From contig JASHPZ010000032.1 in the NCBI GenBank assembly GCA_030037815.1, positions 1 to 32,107 of the forward strand: a stretch of DNA of 32,107 nucleotides, in the 5' to 3' direction. The position numbers and the translations under genes were made by a program. Positions 9,463-17,610 of the stretch are shown piece after piece. Origin of the DNA: Thermoplasmata archaeon (GTDB lineage Archaea; Thermoplasmatota; Thermoplasmata; Lutacidiplasmatales; UBA184). The notes under the pieces are model-generated. The model did not search any database. It saw nothing but the letters and a program-made list of their open reading frames with translations, and was not told the origin of the DNA. Each line of letters starts with the position of its first letter. Within the stretch, counting starts at the first letter, position 1.

Positions 9463-10056
9463 ATGCGCGACCCGCCCGCGTCCGATGCGATGCCGGAGCG
9501 ATCCGTTCGCGCGCCGACGCGGGGGACGGTCTCCGTTCGGCCGGGGGCCGCAAGCGACCTCCCGGCCGTGACGGAGATCTACAACCACTACGTCGTCCAC
9601 TCCCCCTGCACGTTCGACCTTACGCCGCTGCAGCCCGCCGAGCGCGTCGCGTGGTGGTCCGAGTTCCGACCGACCGGTCGGCATCGCGCGTTCGTCGCCG
9701 TGCAAGACGACCGGGTCGTGGGCTACGCGCTCTCGCACGCCTTCCGCCCACGGCCCGCGTACGACACGACGATCGAGACATCGGTCTACTGTGCGCCCGA
9801 CGCGTGCGGCCAGGGGATCGGCGCGGCCCTGTACGCGCGGCTGTTCGACGCCCTGCGCGACGAAGACGTCGAGCTCGCGCTCGCGGGCTTCACGCTCCCG
9901 AACCCGGGGTCGGAGGCGCTCCACCGCCGGTTTGGCTTCCGGCCGGTCGGAGTGTTCCACCGTTGCGGACGCAAGTTCGGACGGTACTGGGACGTCCAAT
10001 GGAACGAGCGGCCGATGCGCGCGCCCGCCGGAACCGGGGCCGAGAAACGCGGTTAA
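9463..10056 (+). CDS. GNAT N-acetyltransferase (phosphinothricin acetyltransferase-like)
   Basis: VRPGAASDLPAVTEIYNHYVVHSPCTFD; TSVYCAPDACGQGIGAALYARLFDAL; LHRRFGFRPVGVFHRCGRKFGRYWDVQW. Confidence 0.87.
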   Translation: MRDPPASDAMPERSVRAPTRGTVSVRPGAASDLPAVTEIYNHYVVHSPCTFDLTPLQPAERVAWWSEFRPTGRHRAFVAVQDDRVVGYALSHAFRPRPAYDTTIETSVYCAPDACGQGIGAALYARLFDALRDEDVELALAGFTLPNPGSEALHRRFGFRPVGVFHRCGRKFGRYWDVQWNERPMRAPAGTGAEKRG

Positions 10057-10082
10057 CCCCGCCCGGAAATCCCGAAACAGAG

Positions 10083-10090
10083 TTTATATC
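10083..10090 (+). promoter_or_regulatory. Archaeal TATA box for the GvpD-like gene
   Basis: tttatatc in an AT-rich patch; about 50 bp upstream of the ATG at 10141. Confidence 0.6.
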
Positions 10091-10140
10091 TCGGCAACGC
10101 GAAGAATATTGGCGCCGCCCTACCACCGGGATCTCCGAAC

Positions 10141-11661
10141 ATGAGTTCGGCCGTACGGTTGCCGCAGGAACTGTCGAGCTTTCTCGCGCTCGACGGCCCC
10201 CAGACGCTCCTCGTCCGCGGGCCGCCGGGGTCGGGCAAGACCACCCTCAGCCTCGCCCTGCTCGAGGCGTTCCGCGGGGACAAGTTCCTCGTGACGAGCC
10301 GGGTCCCGAACTCGGAGCTCGGGCGGGAGTTCCCGTGGCTGGGGAACAACGGCGGCCGGTCGATCCAGATCGTGGACACCTCGCGGATGGAGGACACGGT
10401 CCACCATTCGGGCCGCCTGATCCGACAGAGCCGCCAGGCGCTCCTCGTCCCCGAGGTCGACCCGGATCGCAAGTTCGCGAACTTCCTCTGGCTCCCGCCG
10501 CCGCTCCAGGAGACGTGGTCGCGGATGGACTTGACGCACCAGACGCTCGTCGTCATCGACTCGTGGGACGCGCTCATCGAGGCATACCTCGCGCCGGGGG
10601 GCGACCCGGAACCGGGCGCGCCCGACCGCAGCCAGATCGAGCGCCTCCTGATCCGCCGCATGAGCGACTCGCCGGCCCACCTGGTGTTCATCCTCGAGCG
10701 GGAGGACCAGACCGCGCTCGACTACCTGGTGAACGGGGTCGTCGTCACCCACCGCGAGGCGATCAACGAGCGGCTCCAGCGCTGGCTGACGATCCTCAAG
10801 ATGCGGGGCGTCCGCATCGACAACGCGGTCTACCCGTACACGCTCGAGGACGCGCGCTTCGAGAGCATCCTGCCGCTCCCGCCGTACTCGACCTTGCGGG
10901 CGGGACGTCCGGATCCCGAACCGGACGCGATGACCGGGCACCTGTGGCCCGGCTCGCAGGGGTTCGCGTCGGCGTTCGGACGCCTGCCGTACGGAAAGTC
11001 CACGCTCATCGAGCTCGAGTCGTCGACCCCGGCCCGGGTCGCCGACCTCCTAGTGATGCCGATCGCCGCGCAGGTGATCCGGGCCGGCGGCCGCGTCCTG
11101 ATCGTCCCGCACCCCGGGCAGACCCCGCGGGAGGTCTACCGGGCGCTCGGCGGCGCGGTGACGCGCGAGAAGTTCGTCGCCAACACCCGCTGCGTGGTTC
11201 CCCCGGGGCCGGAACCGAAGGAGGACCAGGACCTGTGGAAGACGGTCGTCACGCTGACGGGCCCGACCCCGTCGCCGGGCGGGACCGACCCGACCGACCA
11301 CGCCGCGCTCCGGTTCATCCGGGAAGGGGCTTCCGAGAAGACCCCCGGACTGATCGCGGTCTCCCTCCAGGGCCTGATGAGCGTCGCCGCGGCCGCGGGG
11401 ACTCCGATCACCGCGAGCCAGGCCGCGCTCCTACCGCAGGCGCTCCAGACGGCCGTGCGCGACGCGGCGATCCACACGATCATCGTCGCGCGCGAGGAGT
11501 CGGAGATCGTGCAGCCGCTCCAGGTCGTCTCGGACATCCGTCTCCGCGGGAACATCCGCATGGGGCGGGCGTTCCTCTACGGCATCGTGCCGTGGACGCC
11601 CTCGTTCCTCCTGGTCGAGGGTTCCGAGACGAGCCCGTACGAACTGCGCCGGGTCGTGTAG
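10141..11661 (+). CDS. P-loop ATPase, GvpD-like / RecA-KaiC superfamily
   Basis: Walker A VRGPPGSGKTTLSLALL; Walker B-like LVVIDSWDAL; length and repeated ATPase-like half (VLIVPHPGQTPREVYRALGG...) resemble GvpD-like proteins. Confidence 0.7.
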   Translation: MSSAVRLPQELSSFLALDGPQTLLVRGPPGSGKTTLSLALLEAFRGDKFLVTSRVPNSELGREFPWLGNNGGRSIQIVDTSRMEDTVHHSGRLIRQSRQALLVPEVDPDRKFANFLWLPPPLQETWSRMDLTHQTLVVIDSWDALIEAYLAPGGDPEPGAPDRSQIERLLIRRMSDSPAHLVFILEREDQTALDYLVNGVVVTHREAINERLQRWLTILKMRGVRIDNAVYPYTLEDARFESILPLPPYSTLRAGRPDPEPDAMTGHLWPGSQGFASAFGRLPYGKSTLIELESSTPARVADLLVMPIAAQVIRAGGRVLIVPHPGQTPREVYRALGGAVTREKFVANTRCVVPPGPEPKEDQDLWKTVVTLTGPTPSPGGTDPTDHAALRFIREGASEKTPGLIAVSLQGLMSVAAAAGTPITASQAALLPQALQTAVRDAAIHTIIVAREESEIVQPLQVVSDIRLRGNIRMGRAFLYGIVPWTPSFLLVEGSETSPYELRRVV

Positions 11662-11820
11662 CTCGGTGCGCCGGACGGTTCGGGCGTCCGGTGACGTTCC
11701 GTGAGTCCGTCCCACCTTTCGGAGCCGTCCCTTCAGAGTACGCGAGCGGTCCCGGCGTGCGAGGGTGTCACGCTCGTTGCGGGTTGAAGAGCGTTCGCCC
11801 TCGCTCGCCCGAGCGTCGGC

Positions 11821-11937
11821 CTTATACTAGCGGGCGGTGACGCGGGGCGGGCTGTGGGGTCAGCCCCCGAGTCGCCCGCTCCAACGGGCGGCCGGGAACC
11901 GCAGCGCGCTGCCAATGACCCCTGCGAGGGCAGTGCG
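11821..11937 (+). promoter_or_regulatory. Structured leader copy 1 (candidate cis-regulatory RNA) with TATA-like ttatacta
   Basis: TATA-like 11822-11829. Hairpin GGGCTG-TGGGGT-CAGCCC (11849-11866); hairpin CGCCCG-CTCCAA-CGGGCG (11873-11890); GAACCGC (11896-11902); CTGCCAATGACCCCTGCGAGGGCAG (11909-11933); ATG at 11938. Loop GGGGT (11856-11860) is complementary to ACCCC (11918-11922). Confidence 0.65.
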
Positions 11938-12405
11938 ATGCTGGGGTACGTGGTCTCGAGGCCGCGCAAGAAGAGCGACGAACGATGGGAGGTCCGCGGC
12001 ATGCCCGCGGACCTTCGGCGTCGGCTGAAGTCGTGGGTCGACGTTGACGAAGTAGGAGCGGAGGGGCTCTGGCTCTGGTTGCGGGCGGTCGTGCCGCTGC
12101 TCCCGCAGCCGAACGGAGGCCCGCCACGGCGGGGCGTACTCCGCGGGAGAGCGGGACCGGACTCCCGCGAGCTCGAGCAACGGCTGATGGTATTCGCTCG
12201 GGAGAATTCGCGGTTGACCGTCCTCTGCAACCAGATCGCCCGCGACAACGAAGTGTTGGCCCGGCGGCTCCGGGCGATGGAGGCCGCGATCCGAACGCTC
12301 GAAATGGCCGGGGGCCGGATCGAGATCCCTCCGGACGCCGACATCCCGGAGGTCACCGGGCGCTACCTCGATCCGGATCGGGCGGGCCGCGACGGCCGGG
12401 CGTGA
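11938..12405 (+). CDS. Small coiled-coil protein, paralog A1 (unknown function)
   Basis: MLGYVVSRPRKK...PADLRRRLKSWVDVDEVGAEGLWLWLRAVVPLLPQP...NSRLTVLCNQIARDNEVLARRLRAMEAAIRT; clear homology to 20908-21345 (-). The start is placed at 11938 because the nucleotide-conserved leader ends there. Confidence 0.75.
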   Translation: MLGYVVSRPRKKSDERWEVRGMPADLRRRLKSWVDVDEVGAEGLWLWLRAVVPLLPQPNGGPPRRGVLRGRAGPDSRELEQRLMVFARENSRLTVLCNQIARDNEVLARRLRAMEAAIRTLEMAGGRIEIPPDADIPEVTGRYLDPDRAGRDGRA

Positions 12406-12444
12406 GCTCGAGCGGCCGACGCCTCGACGTCGTCCGGGGGATGG

Positions 12445-13041
12445 ATGCGGGTCGAGTTCGACCTACGCCCGCTCGCGCGGATCGACCGCATGTCGAAGTG
12501 GCCCCGCCTCGGGGTCGCGCTCGCGATCCTCGGCGCTATCGCCGTCGAGACCGTCTATCTCGCGGGAGAGACCGTCCGGGCGGTCGCGTCGGACGGCCCG
12601 GGCCGGTCCCTCGACTGGGTCAACGTGGCGTTCCTCGGAGCCACGCTGGCGTTCGTCCTGACGGGGGGTGCGTTGCTCCCGCGGCTCCTCCCGGGGGCGC
12701 AGGCCCTGTCGATCGACGAGGCGGGGCTCGAGCTCCGGTTTCCTCGGGGGGCGCCGGTGCGCGTCGGCTGGGACGATCCGCGCGGGTTCCGGCTCACGGA
12801 CCTCCGAACGGAGCCCGACGCCTCGGGGGATCTCCTCGCGGGCCGATTCAGCCGGGATCGCTGGAGGGACCGCCCGACGTTGCTGACGACCTCGGCGTTC
12901 GACGCCGTGGTCGAACACGCGACCCGACACGGCCTCTCCGGAGCTTCGGGTACCGGCCGGTGGTCCGCTGCGCCGACCACGCTGTGGTCGAAGAGTGCCG
13001 ACGCCCCGGCAACGACCGGAAGCGGCGGAGCCGACCGTTGA
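12445..13041 (+). CDS. Hypothetical protein with two TM helices and a soluble C-terminal domain (B1)
   Basis: Two hydrophobic segments (LGVALAILGAIAVETVYLAG, VNVAFLGATLAFVLTGGALLP) then LSIDEAGLELRFPRGAPVRVGWDD; similar architecture to 22201-22902. Confidence 0.6.
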   Translation: MRVEFDLRPLARIDRMSKWPRLGVALAILGAIAVETVYLAGETVRAVASDGPGRSLDWVNVAFLGATLAFVLTGGALLPRLLPGAQALSIDEAGLELRFPRGAPVRVGWDDPRGFRLTDLRTEPDASGDLLAGRFSRDRWRDRPTLLTTSAFDAVVEHATRHGLSGASGTGRWSAAPTTLWSKSADAPATTGSGGADR

Positions 13042-13144
13042 ACCCGGTGGAGCCCCCGCGGTGGCACGCTCGACGCGGAAAGCCCGGGTCGGTCGCCCGC
13101 GGTTGCGACGCGAGGGGGTTCCCGGACGACGCTACTCGTAAGTA

Positions 13145-13251
13145 GGGGCGGTTCATAGTTCGGGTCGGCGGAGGCGTCCGCCGGCTGGCCCCGCCAGCGA
13201 ACCGCCCCACCGGGCCAATGACGCCTGCTCCCCAAGAACGGAGTAGGCAAC
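13145..13251 (+). promoter_or_regulatory. Structured leader copy 3 (candidate cis-regulatory RNA) before the hydrogenase-like operon
   Basis: GGGGCGGTTC (13145-13154)/GAACCGCCCC (13199-13208); hairpin GGCGGA-GGCG-TCCGCC (13167-13182); hairpin GCTGG-CCCCG-CCAGC (13184-13198); GCCAATGACGCCTG (13214-13227); hairpin GCCTGCTCC/GGAGTAGGC (13223-13248); GTG start at 13252. Loop GGCG(T) is complementary to (A)CGCC. Confidence 0.65.
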
Positions 13252-14208
13252 GTGGACCCGACCGAACAGATCGTCAACGTCGTTCAGGCGGCGACCGTAC
13301 TCCTGCTCTCGCCGCTCCTCGCCGGGATCCTCGCCCGGGCCAAGGCGTGGACCGAGTCGCGGACCGGCCCATCCATCTTCCAGCCGTACTTCGACCTCGC
13401 GAAGTACCTCCGCAAGGAGACCCTGGTCCCGTCCGTATCGGGCGTGGTGTTCCGGGTCGCGCCGTTCGTCGCGTTCGGTTCGTATCTTCTCATCTCGGTG
13501 GTCGTCCCGATCATCACGCCGTACCCGATCCCGTTCGCGTCCACCGTCGATTTTCTCGGCGGCGGCCTGCTCTTCGGCCTCGCCGGCACGGTCACGCTCC
13601 TCGCCGCGATCGACTCGGGGAGCAACTACAGCGCCCTGGGCGCGAGCCGGACGGTCTCGTTCGCCGCGTTCGCCGAACCGACCCTGATCGTCGTCTTCTT
13701 CGCGGTCGCCGTGATCACAGGGACGAACAACCCGTACGTCACGAACAACCTCCTCGCGTCGTCGCTCTCCGCCTACCTCTCGCCGACCCACCTCCTCGTC
13801 ACGGCGGCCTTCTTCCTCCTGCTCCTCGCCGAGACCGGCAAGCTTCCGGTCGAGAGCGCCGGTCTGATGGAATTCGGCATGCTCGAGGACGGCCGGATTT
13901 TCGAGCACTCAGGGCGGCTCCTGGGGCTGTTCCGCTGGAACGGCTGGATGAAGCAGTTCCTCCTCTGCTCGGTGTTCCTCAACGTCTTCCTGATCCCGTG
14001 GGGCATGTTCTCCGCCCCGACCCTCGGCGGGGCCCTCGGCAACATCGCGATCCTCCTCGCGAAGCTCCTCCTCGTCGTCGTCGTGCTGGTGGTGGTCGAG
14101 GCGACGGTCGCGAAGGTGCGTTTGTTCAAGATCCGCGACTTCCTCGCGCTCTCGTTCTCGCTCGCCCTCCTCTCCGTGTTCGCGTTCGCCGTCCTGGGGG
14201 TGCCGTAG
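13252..14208 (+). CDS. HyfC/NuoH-like membrane subunit of the hydrogenase-like complex
   Basis: LLLSPLLAGILARAKAWTESRTGPSIFQPYFDLAKYLRKE; AETGKLPVESAGLMEFGMLEDGRIFEHSGRLLGLFRW, typical HyfC/HycD-type NuoH homolog. Confidence 0.92.
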   Translation: MDPTEQIVNVVQAATVLLLSPLLAGILARAKAWTESRTGPSIFQPYFDLAKYLRKETLVPSVSGVVFRVAPFVAFGSYLLISVVVPIITPYPIPFASTVDFLGGGLLFGLAGTVTLLAAIDSGSNYSALGASRTVSFAAFAEPTLIVVFFAVAVITGTNNPYVTNNLLASSLSAYLSPTHLLVTAAFFLLLLAETGKLPVESAGLMEFGMLEDGRIFEHSGRLLGLFRWNGWMKQFLLCSVFLNVFLIPWGMFSAPTLGGALGNIAILLAKLLLVVVVLVVVEATVAKVRLFKIRDFLALSFSLALLSVFAFAVLGVP

Positions 14209-14856
14209 GTGATCGCCTCGGACGAGGTGATCGCCCTTGTCGGCGTCGGGATCCTGCTCACCGCGCTCTACCTCCAGTCGGAATCGTTCGTCGACCCCCT
14301 GATCCTCGGCATCGCGGTCCAGTCGCTCCTCCTCGGCGTCCTGCTCGGCTGGCTGGCGTGGACCGAGCACAGCCTCGACCTGGCCGTGCTGGCCGGCCTC
14401 GCGGTCGCGGTCCGGGCGGTGTTCATCCCGTACGTGCTCCGGCGGCAGATCCGCGCGTTCCGCTGGCGGATCCGCGAGCGCCACGCCGCCCACCGCGTCA
14501 CCGGGCACGCCCTCGCCGCCGTGGCGGTCGCGATCATCGCCTGGTTCGTCTTCCAGCAGACGCTCGCCTCCGCGTTCCCCGAGGTCGGCGGCGCGCTGCC
14601 GTTCGTCCTCCTGCTGCAGGGGCTGCTGATGCTCGCCACCCGGGCGAACACGCTCGTCCAGGTGATGGGGTATCTCGAGGAAGAGAACGCGGTCGTCTAC
14701 GCGGGGGCCCTGTTCGCGCAGGGGTTCCCCCTCTTCGTTGAGGTGGTCGTCTTCCTCGACGTCTTGGGCGTCGTGCTGGTCGGCGTGATCCTGTCGATCC
14801 AGCGGGACGTCACCGGTACGCCGGAAGAGTCGCCCCTGGAGGAGTTGACCGGATGA
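14209..14856 (+). CDS. HyfE-like membrane subunit
   Basis: Multi-TM 215 aa, position between HyfC- and HyfF-like genes; RAVFIPYVLRRQIR; VQVMGYLEEENAVVYAG. Confidence 0.85.
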   Translation: MIASDEVIALVGVGILLTALYLQSESFVDPLILGIAVQSLLLGVLLGWLAWTEHSLDLAVLAGLAVAVRAVFIPYVLRRQIRAFRWRIRERHAAHRVTGHALAAVAVAIIAWFVFQQTLASAFPEVGGALPFVLLLQGLLMLATRANTLVQVMGYLEEENAVVYAGALFAQGFPLFVEVVVFLDVLGVVLVGVILSIQRDVTGTPEESPLEELTG

Positions 14857-16286
14857 CGATCGCGCTCGCGACCCTCGCACTCTACGGCGTGCTGGTCGCG
14901 CCGTCCGCCGCGGCGGTCCTGTCGGTCGCCCCGCGCGACCGCCTGAGCGAGCTCGCGGCCCGGGTCGGTTCGCTCCTCGCGTTCGCCGCCGCCGTCACCC
15001 TGCTCGCCCTCGGGGCGAACGGGACGTGGGGCCCGTACCTCGGGCTGGACGCGCTGAGCGAGGTCTTCCTCGTGATGATCACGGGGATCTACGCGACGTC
15101 GGCGTGGTACTCGAAGCGGTACCTCCGCTCGGTGCACCGCCCGTTCCTCACCCCGCAGGTGTACTACGCGCTCCTCAGCGCGTTCGCGTTCGCGATGGTG
15201 TTCACGCTCGTCGTGAGCGACCTCGGCCTGATGTGGATCGGCGTCGAGGCGACCACCGTCGCGAGCGCGCTCCTGATCGTGCTCGAGCGGAAGCCGACCA
15301 GCGTCGAGGCGGCGTGGCGGTACACGCTGATCGCGTCCGCGGGCCTCACGATCGCGCTGTTCGCGCTGATCCTCCTCTACAGCACGACGGGCACGTTGAA
15401 CGCGTTCGCGCTCGCCGCGCACGCGCCGCCCGCGACCCTGCCGATCGAGATGGCGGTCGCGCTCGCGCTGGTCGGCTACGGCACGAAGGTCGGGCTGTTC
15501 CCGATGCACACCTGGCTCCCCGACGCGCACTCGGAGGCGCCGTCGCCGGTCTCCGCGATGTTCTCGGGCGTGCTCCTCCCGACCGCGCTCTACGCCTTCC
15601 TGCGCGTCTACCGCGTGCTCGGAACGCCCGTCCCGTCCTCGATCCAGTACCTGGTCCTCGCCTTCGGGATCGCGACCGCGCTGGTCGCCGCGTTCCTCCT
15701 CCAGCGCCAGCGGTCGTTCAAGCGGCTGCTCGCGTACTCGAGCATGGAGGTGATGGGGCTCGCCCTGATCGGCATCGCCGTCGGCGGCGTCGCGATCTAC
15801 GGCGCGCTCGTCCTCGTCTTCGCGCACGCGTTCGCGAAGTCAGCCGCGTTCTATTCGGCGGGGAACGTCCTCCAGGCGCAGGGGACGACCCGGATCGACG
15901 AGCTCGGCGGGCTCGGCCGAACGATGCCGTGGACGGGCGCGGGCTGGCTGGTCGCCGGGGCGGCCGTCACGGGCGCCCCGCCGTTCGGGACGTTCCTCGG
16001 CGAGCTGCTGATCGTGGTCGGGGCGGTCCAAGCCGGCCTCCCGTGGGTCGGCGGGCTCGTCGTGGTCGCCATCCTGATCGCGTTCCTCGGCGTCAACTCG
16101 CAGATCGGCCGCATGGTCCTCGGCGACGCCCGCGGCCCGCCGGCGAGCGCGCCCCGTCGGGACGACGGGGCCGGGCTCATCTACCTCAACCTCGCCGTCG
16201 CGCTCGCGGTCGGCGTCGCGAGCTTGGCGTACCTTTCGCCCGCGATCGCCCATGCGGCCTCCGCGCTCGGAGGGGCGGGTCCGTGA
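14853..16286 (+). CDS. HyfF/NuoN-like proton-antiporter-type subunit
   Basis: Mrp/NuoLMN family: DLGLMWIGVEATTVASALLI (TM5 Glu), GYGTKVGLFPMHTWLPDAHSEAPSPVSAM (Lys), SFKRLLAYSSMEVMG, GAPPFGTFLGELLI. Confidence 0.92.
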   Translation: MTIALATLALYGVLVAPSAAAVLSVAPRDRLSELAARVGSLLAFAAAVTLLALGANGTWGPYLGLDALSEVFLVMITGIYATSAWYSKRYLRSVHRPFLTPQVYYALLSAFAFAMVFTLVVSDLGLMWIGVEATTVASALLIVLERKPTSVEAAWRYTLIASAGLTIALFALILLYSTTGTLNAFALAAHAPPATLPIEMAVALALVGYGTKVGLFPMHTWLPDAHSEAPSPVSAMFSGVLLPTALYAFLRVYRVLGTPVPSSIQYLVLAFGIATALVAAFLLQRQRSFKRLLAYSSMEVMGLALIGIAVGGVAIYGALVLVFAHAFAKSAAFYSAGNVLQAQGTTRIDELGGLGRTMPWTGAGWLVAGAAVTGAPPFGTFLGELLIVVGAVQAGLPWVGGLVVVAILIAFLGVNSQIGRMVLGDARGPPASAPRRDDGAGLIYLNLAVALAVGVASLAYLSPAIAHAASALGGAGP

Positions 16287-17605
16287 CCGCCGCCCCGTGG
16301 ACGGTCGCCGACCGCGACCCGTCGCCCTGGGAGACCGGGCCCGTCGCCGCGTACGGGGCGCGCGACGGGACGCTCACGCTCTACAACGACTACGCGAGCG
16401 GGCGCGCGATCCTCTGGCCCGGTCCCGCGGCCGGTCGGGCGTCCGAATTGGTCGCGCTGTGGAACCGGCGGGGGAACGCCGGCCGGCTCCGACCGGTCGG
16501 CCCCTCCGAGCCCGTGGAAGGGTACGGGGTGTTCACGTTCCCGTACGGCCCGATCTCGATGGGGGTGCCCGAGAGCGGCCGGTTCGACGTGCGCACGTAC
16601 GGCGAGCGGATCCTCGAGATCACGCCGACGGCGGGCTTCAAGGACCGCGGCATCCTGGCCGCGCTCGTCGGCCGCTCCGTCCCGGACGCGACCCTCGCGA
16701 TCGAACGGGTCGCGGGCCACCTCTCCGCCGCCCACGTCAGCGCCTTCCTCGCCGCGTGCGAGAGCGCCGAGGGCCGCGACGTCCCCACGACCGAGCTGTG
16801 GGTCCGCGCCCTCGCCCAGGAGCTCCAGCGGATCTACAACCATGTGCACGTGATCGCCCGCATCGCCGAAGCGGCGAGCCAGAACGTCGGGCTCGCCCAG
16901 ACCCACGCGCTCGCGGAGGAGGTGCTCCGCCTCCAGGCCGCCCTGTTCGGCCACCGGTGGATGTTCGGGGGTCTGGTCGACGGGGCCGCGCTGCGGAAGC
17001 TCGGTCCGCGGGAGCGCGACGCGGCGGCCGCCACGCTCCGGCGGCTGGCCGACCAGTTCGAGGAGCTGTGGACCCTCTTCCTCGATTCGAGGACGTTCGT
17101 CGACCGGATCCAGGCGACGTGCGTCGTCGACCGCGAAACGGCGCTCCGCTGGGGCGCCGTCGGCCCGACCTTGCGCGCGTCGGGCGTCCCGTGGGACGAC
17201 CGGCTTCGGCAGGCGGTCCCGCCGTACACCGACCTCTACCTCGAGCTCCCGAAGGAGTCCGACGGGGACGCGCTCTCGCGAGTCGTCGTCCGCGCCGAGG
17301 AGGTGCGGGCGAGCTTCCTCCTCCTCGAGCAGCTCCTGAGCCGGTGGAAGGGCGAGATCGGCGGCCGGGAACCGGCCGCACCGCCCGCCGCGCCGGGCCG
17401 TGGGCTGGCGCGCGTCGAGGCCCCGAGCGGGGACCTCGTCTACGACGTGACCGTGCGCGACGGGACGATCCGGCACGTCGGGATGCGCACCCCGAGCCAC
17501 GCGAATTGGCCCGCGTTCGCCGTCGGGCTCAAGGGCGGGGTGTTCACGGACTTCCACTTCGCCTACGAGAGCTTCGGGTTCTCCTTCGCCGAGACGGACG
17601 GGTGA
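16283..17605 (+). CDS. HyfG/NuoCD-like large subunit lacking NiFe-ligand cysteines
   Basis: ITPTAGFKDRGI...IERVAGHLSAAHVSAF...QRIYNHVHVIARIAEAASQNVG...RLQAALFGHRWMFGG...FTDFHFAYESFGFSFAE aligns with group 4 hydrogenase large subunits. GTG start at 16283 inside the longer ORF 15026..17605. Confidence 0.88.
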   Translation: MTAAPWTVADRDPSPWETGPVAAYGARDGTLTLYNDYASGRAILWPGPAAGRASELVALWNRRGNAGRLRPVGPSEPVEGYGVFTFPYGPISMGVPESGRFDVRTYGERILEITPTAGFKDRGILAALVGRSVPDATLAIERVAGHLSAAHVSAFLAACESAEGRDVPTTELWVRALAQELQRIYNHVHVIARIAEAASQNVGLAQTHALAEEVLRLQAALFGHRWMFGGLVDGAALRKLGPRERDAAAATLRRLADQFEELWTLFLDSRTFVDRIQATCVVDRETALRWGAVGPTLRASGVPWDDRLRQAVPPYTDLYLELPKESDGDALSRVVVRAEEVRASFLLLEQLLSRWKGEIGGREPAAPPAAPGRGLARVEAPSGDLVYDVTVRDGTIRHVGMRTPSHANWPAFAVGLKGGVFTDFHFAYESFGFSFAETDG

Positions 17606-17610
17606 TCTCG

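Noticed and set aside
11854-11937. N-terminal extension of paralog A1 and of A2 (21346-21375) in the ORF track
   Set aside because: The nucleotide-conserved leader is read in different frames in the two copies, so these extensions are unlikely to be translated.
12402-13145. ORF 12402..13145 (+) as the gene after A1
   Set aside because: Arg/Gly/Pro-rich low-quality translation; the alternative frame 12445-13041 has clear TM helices.
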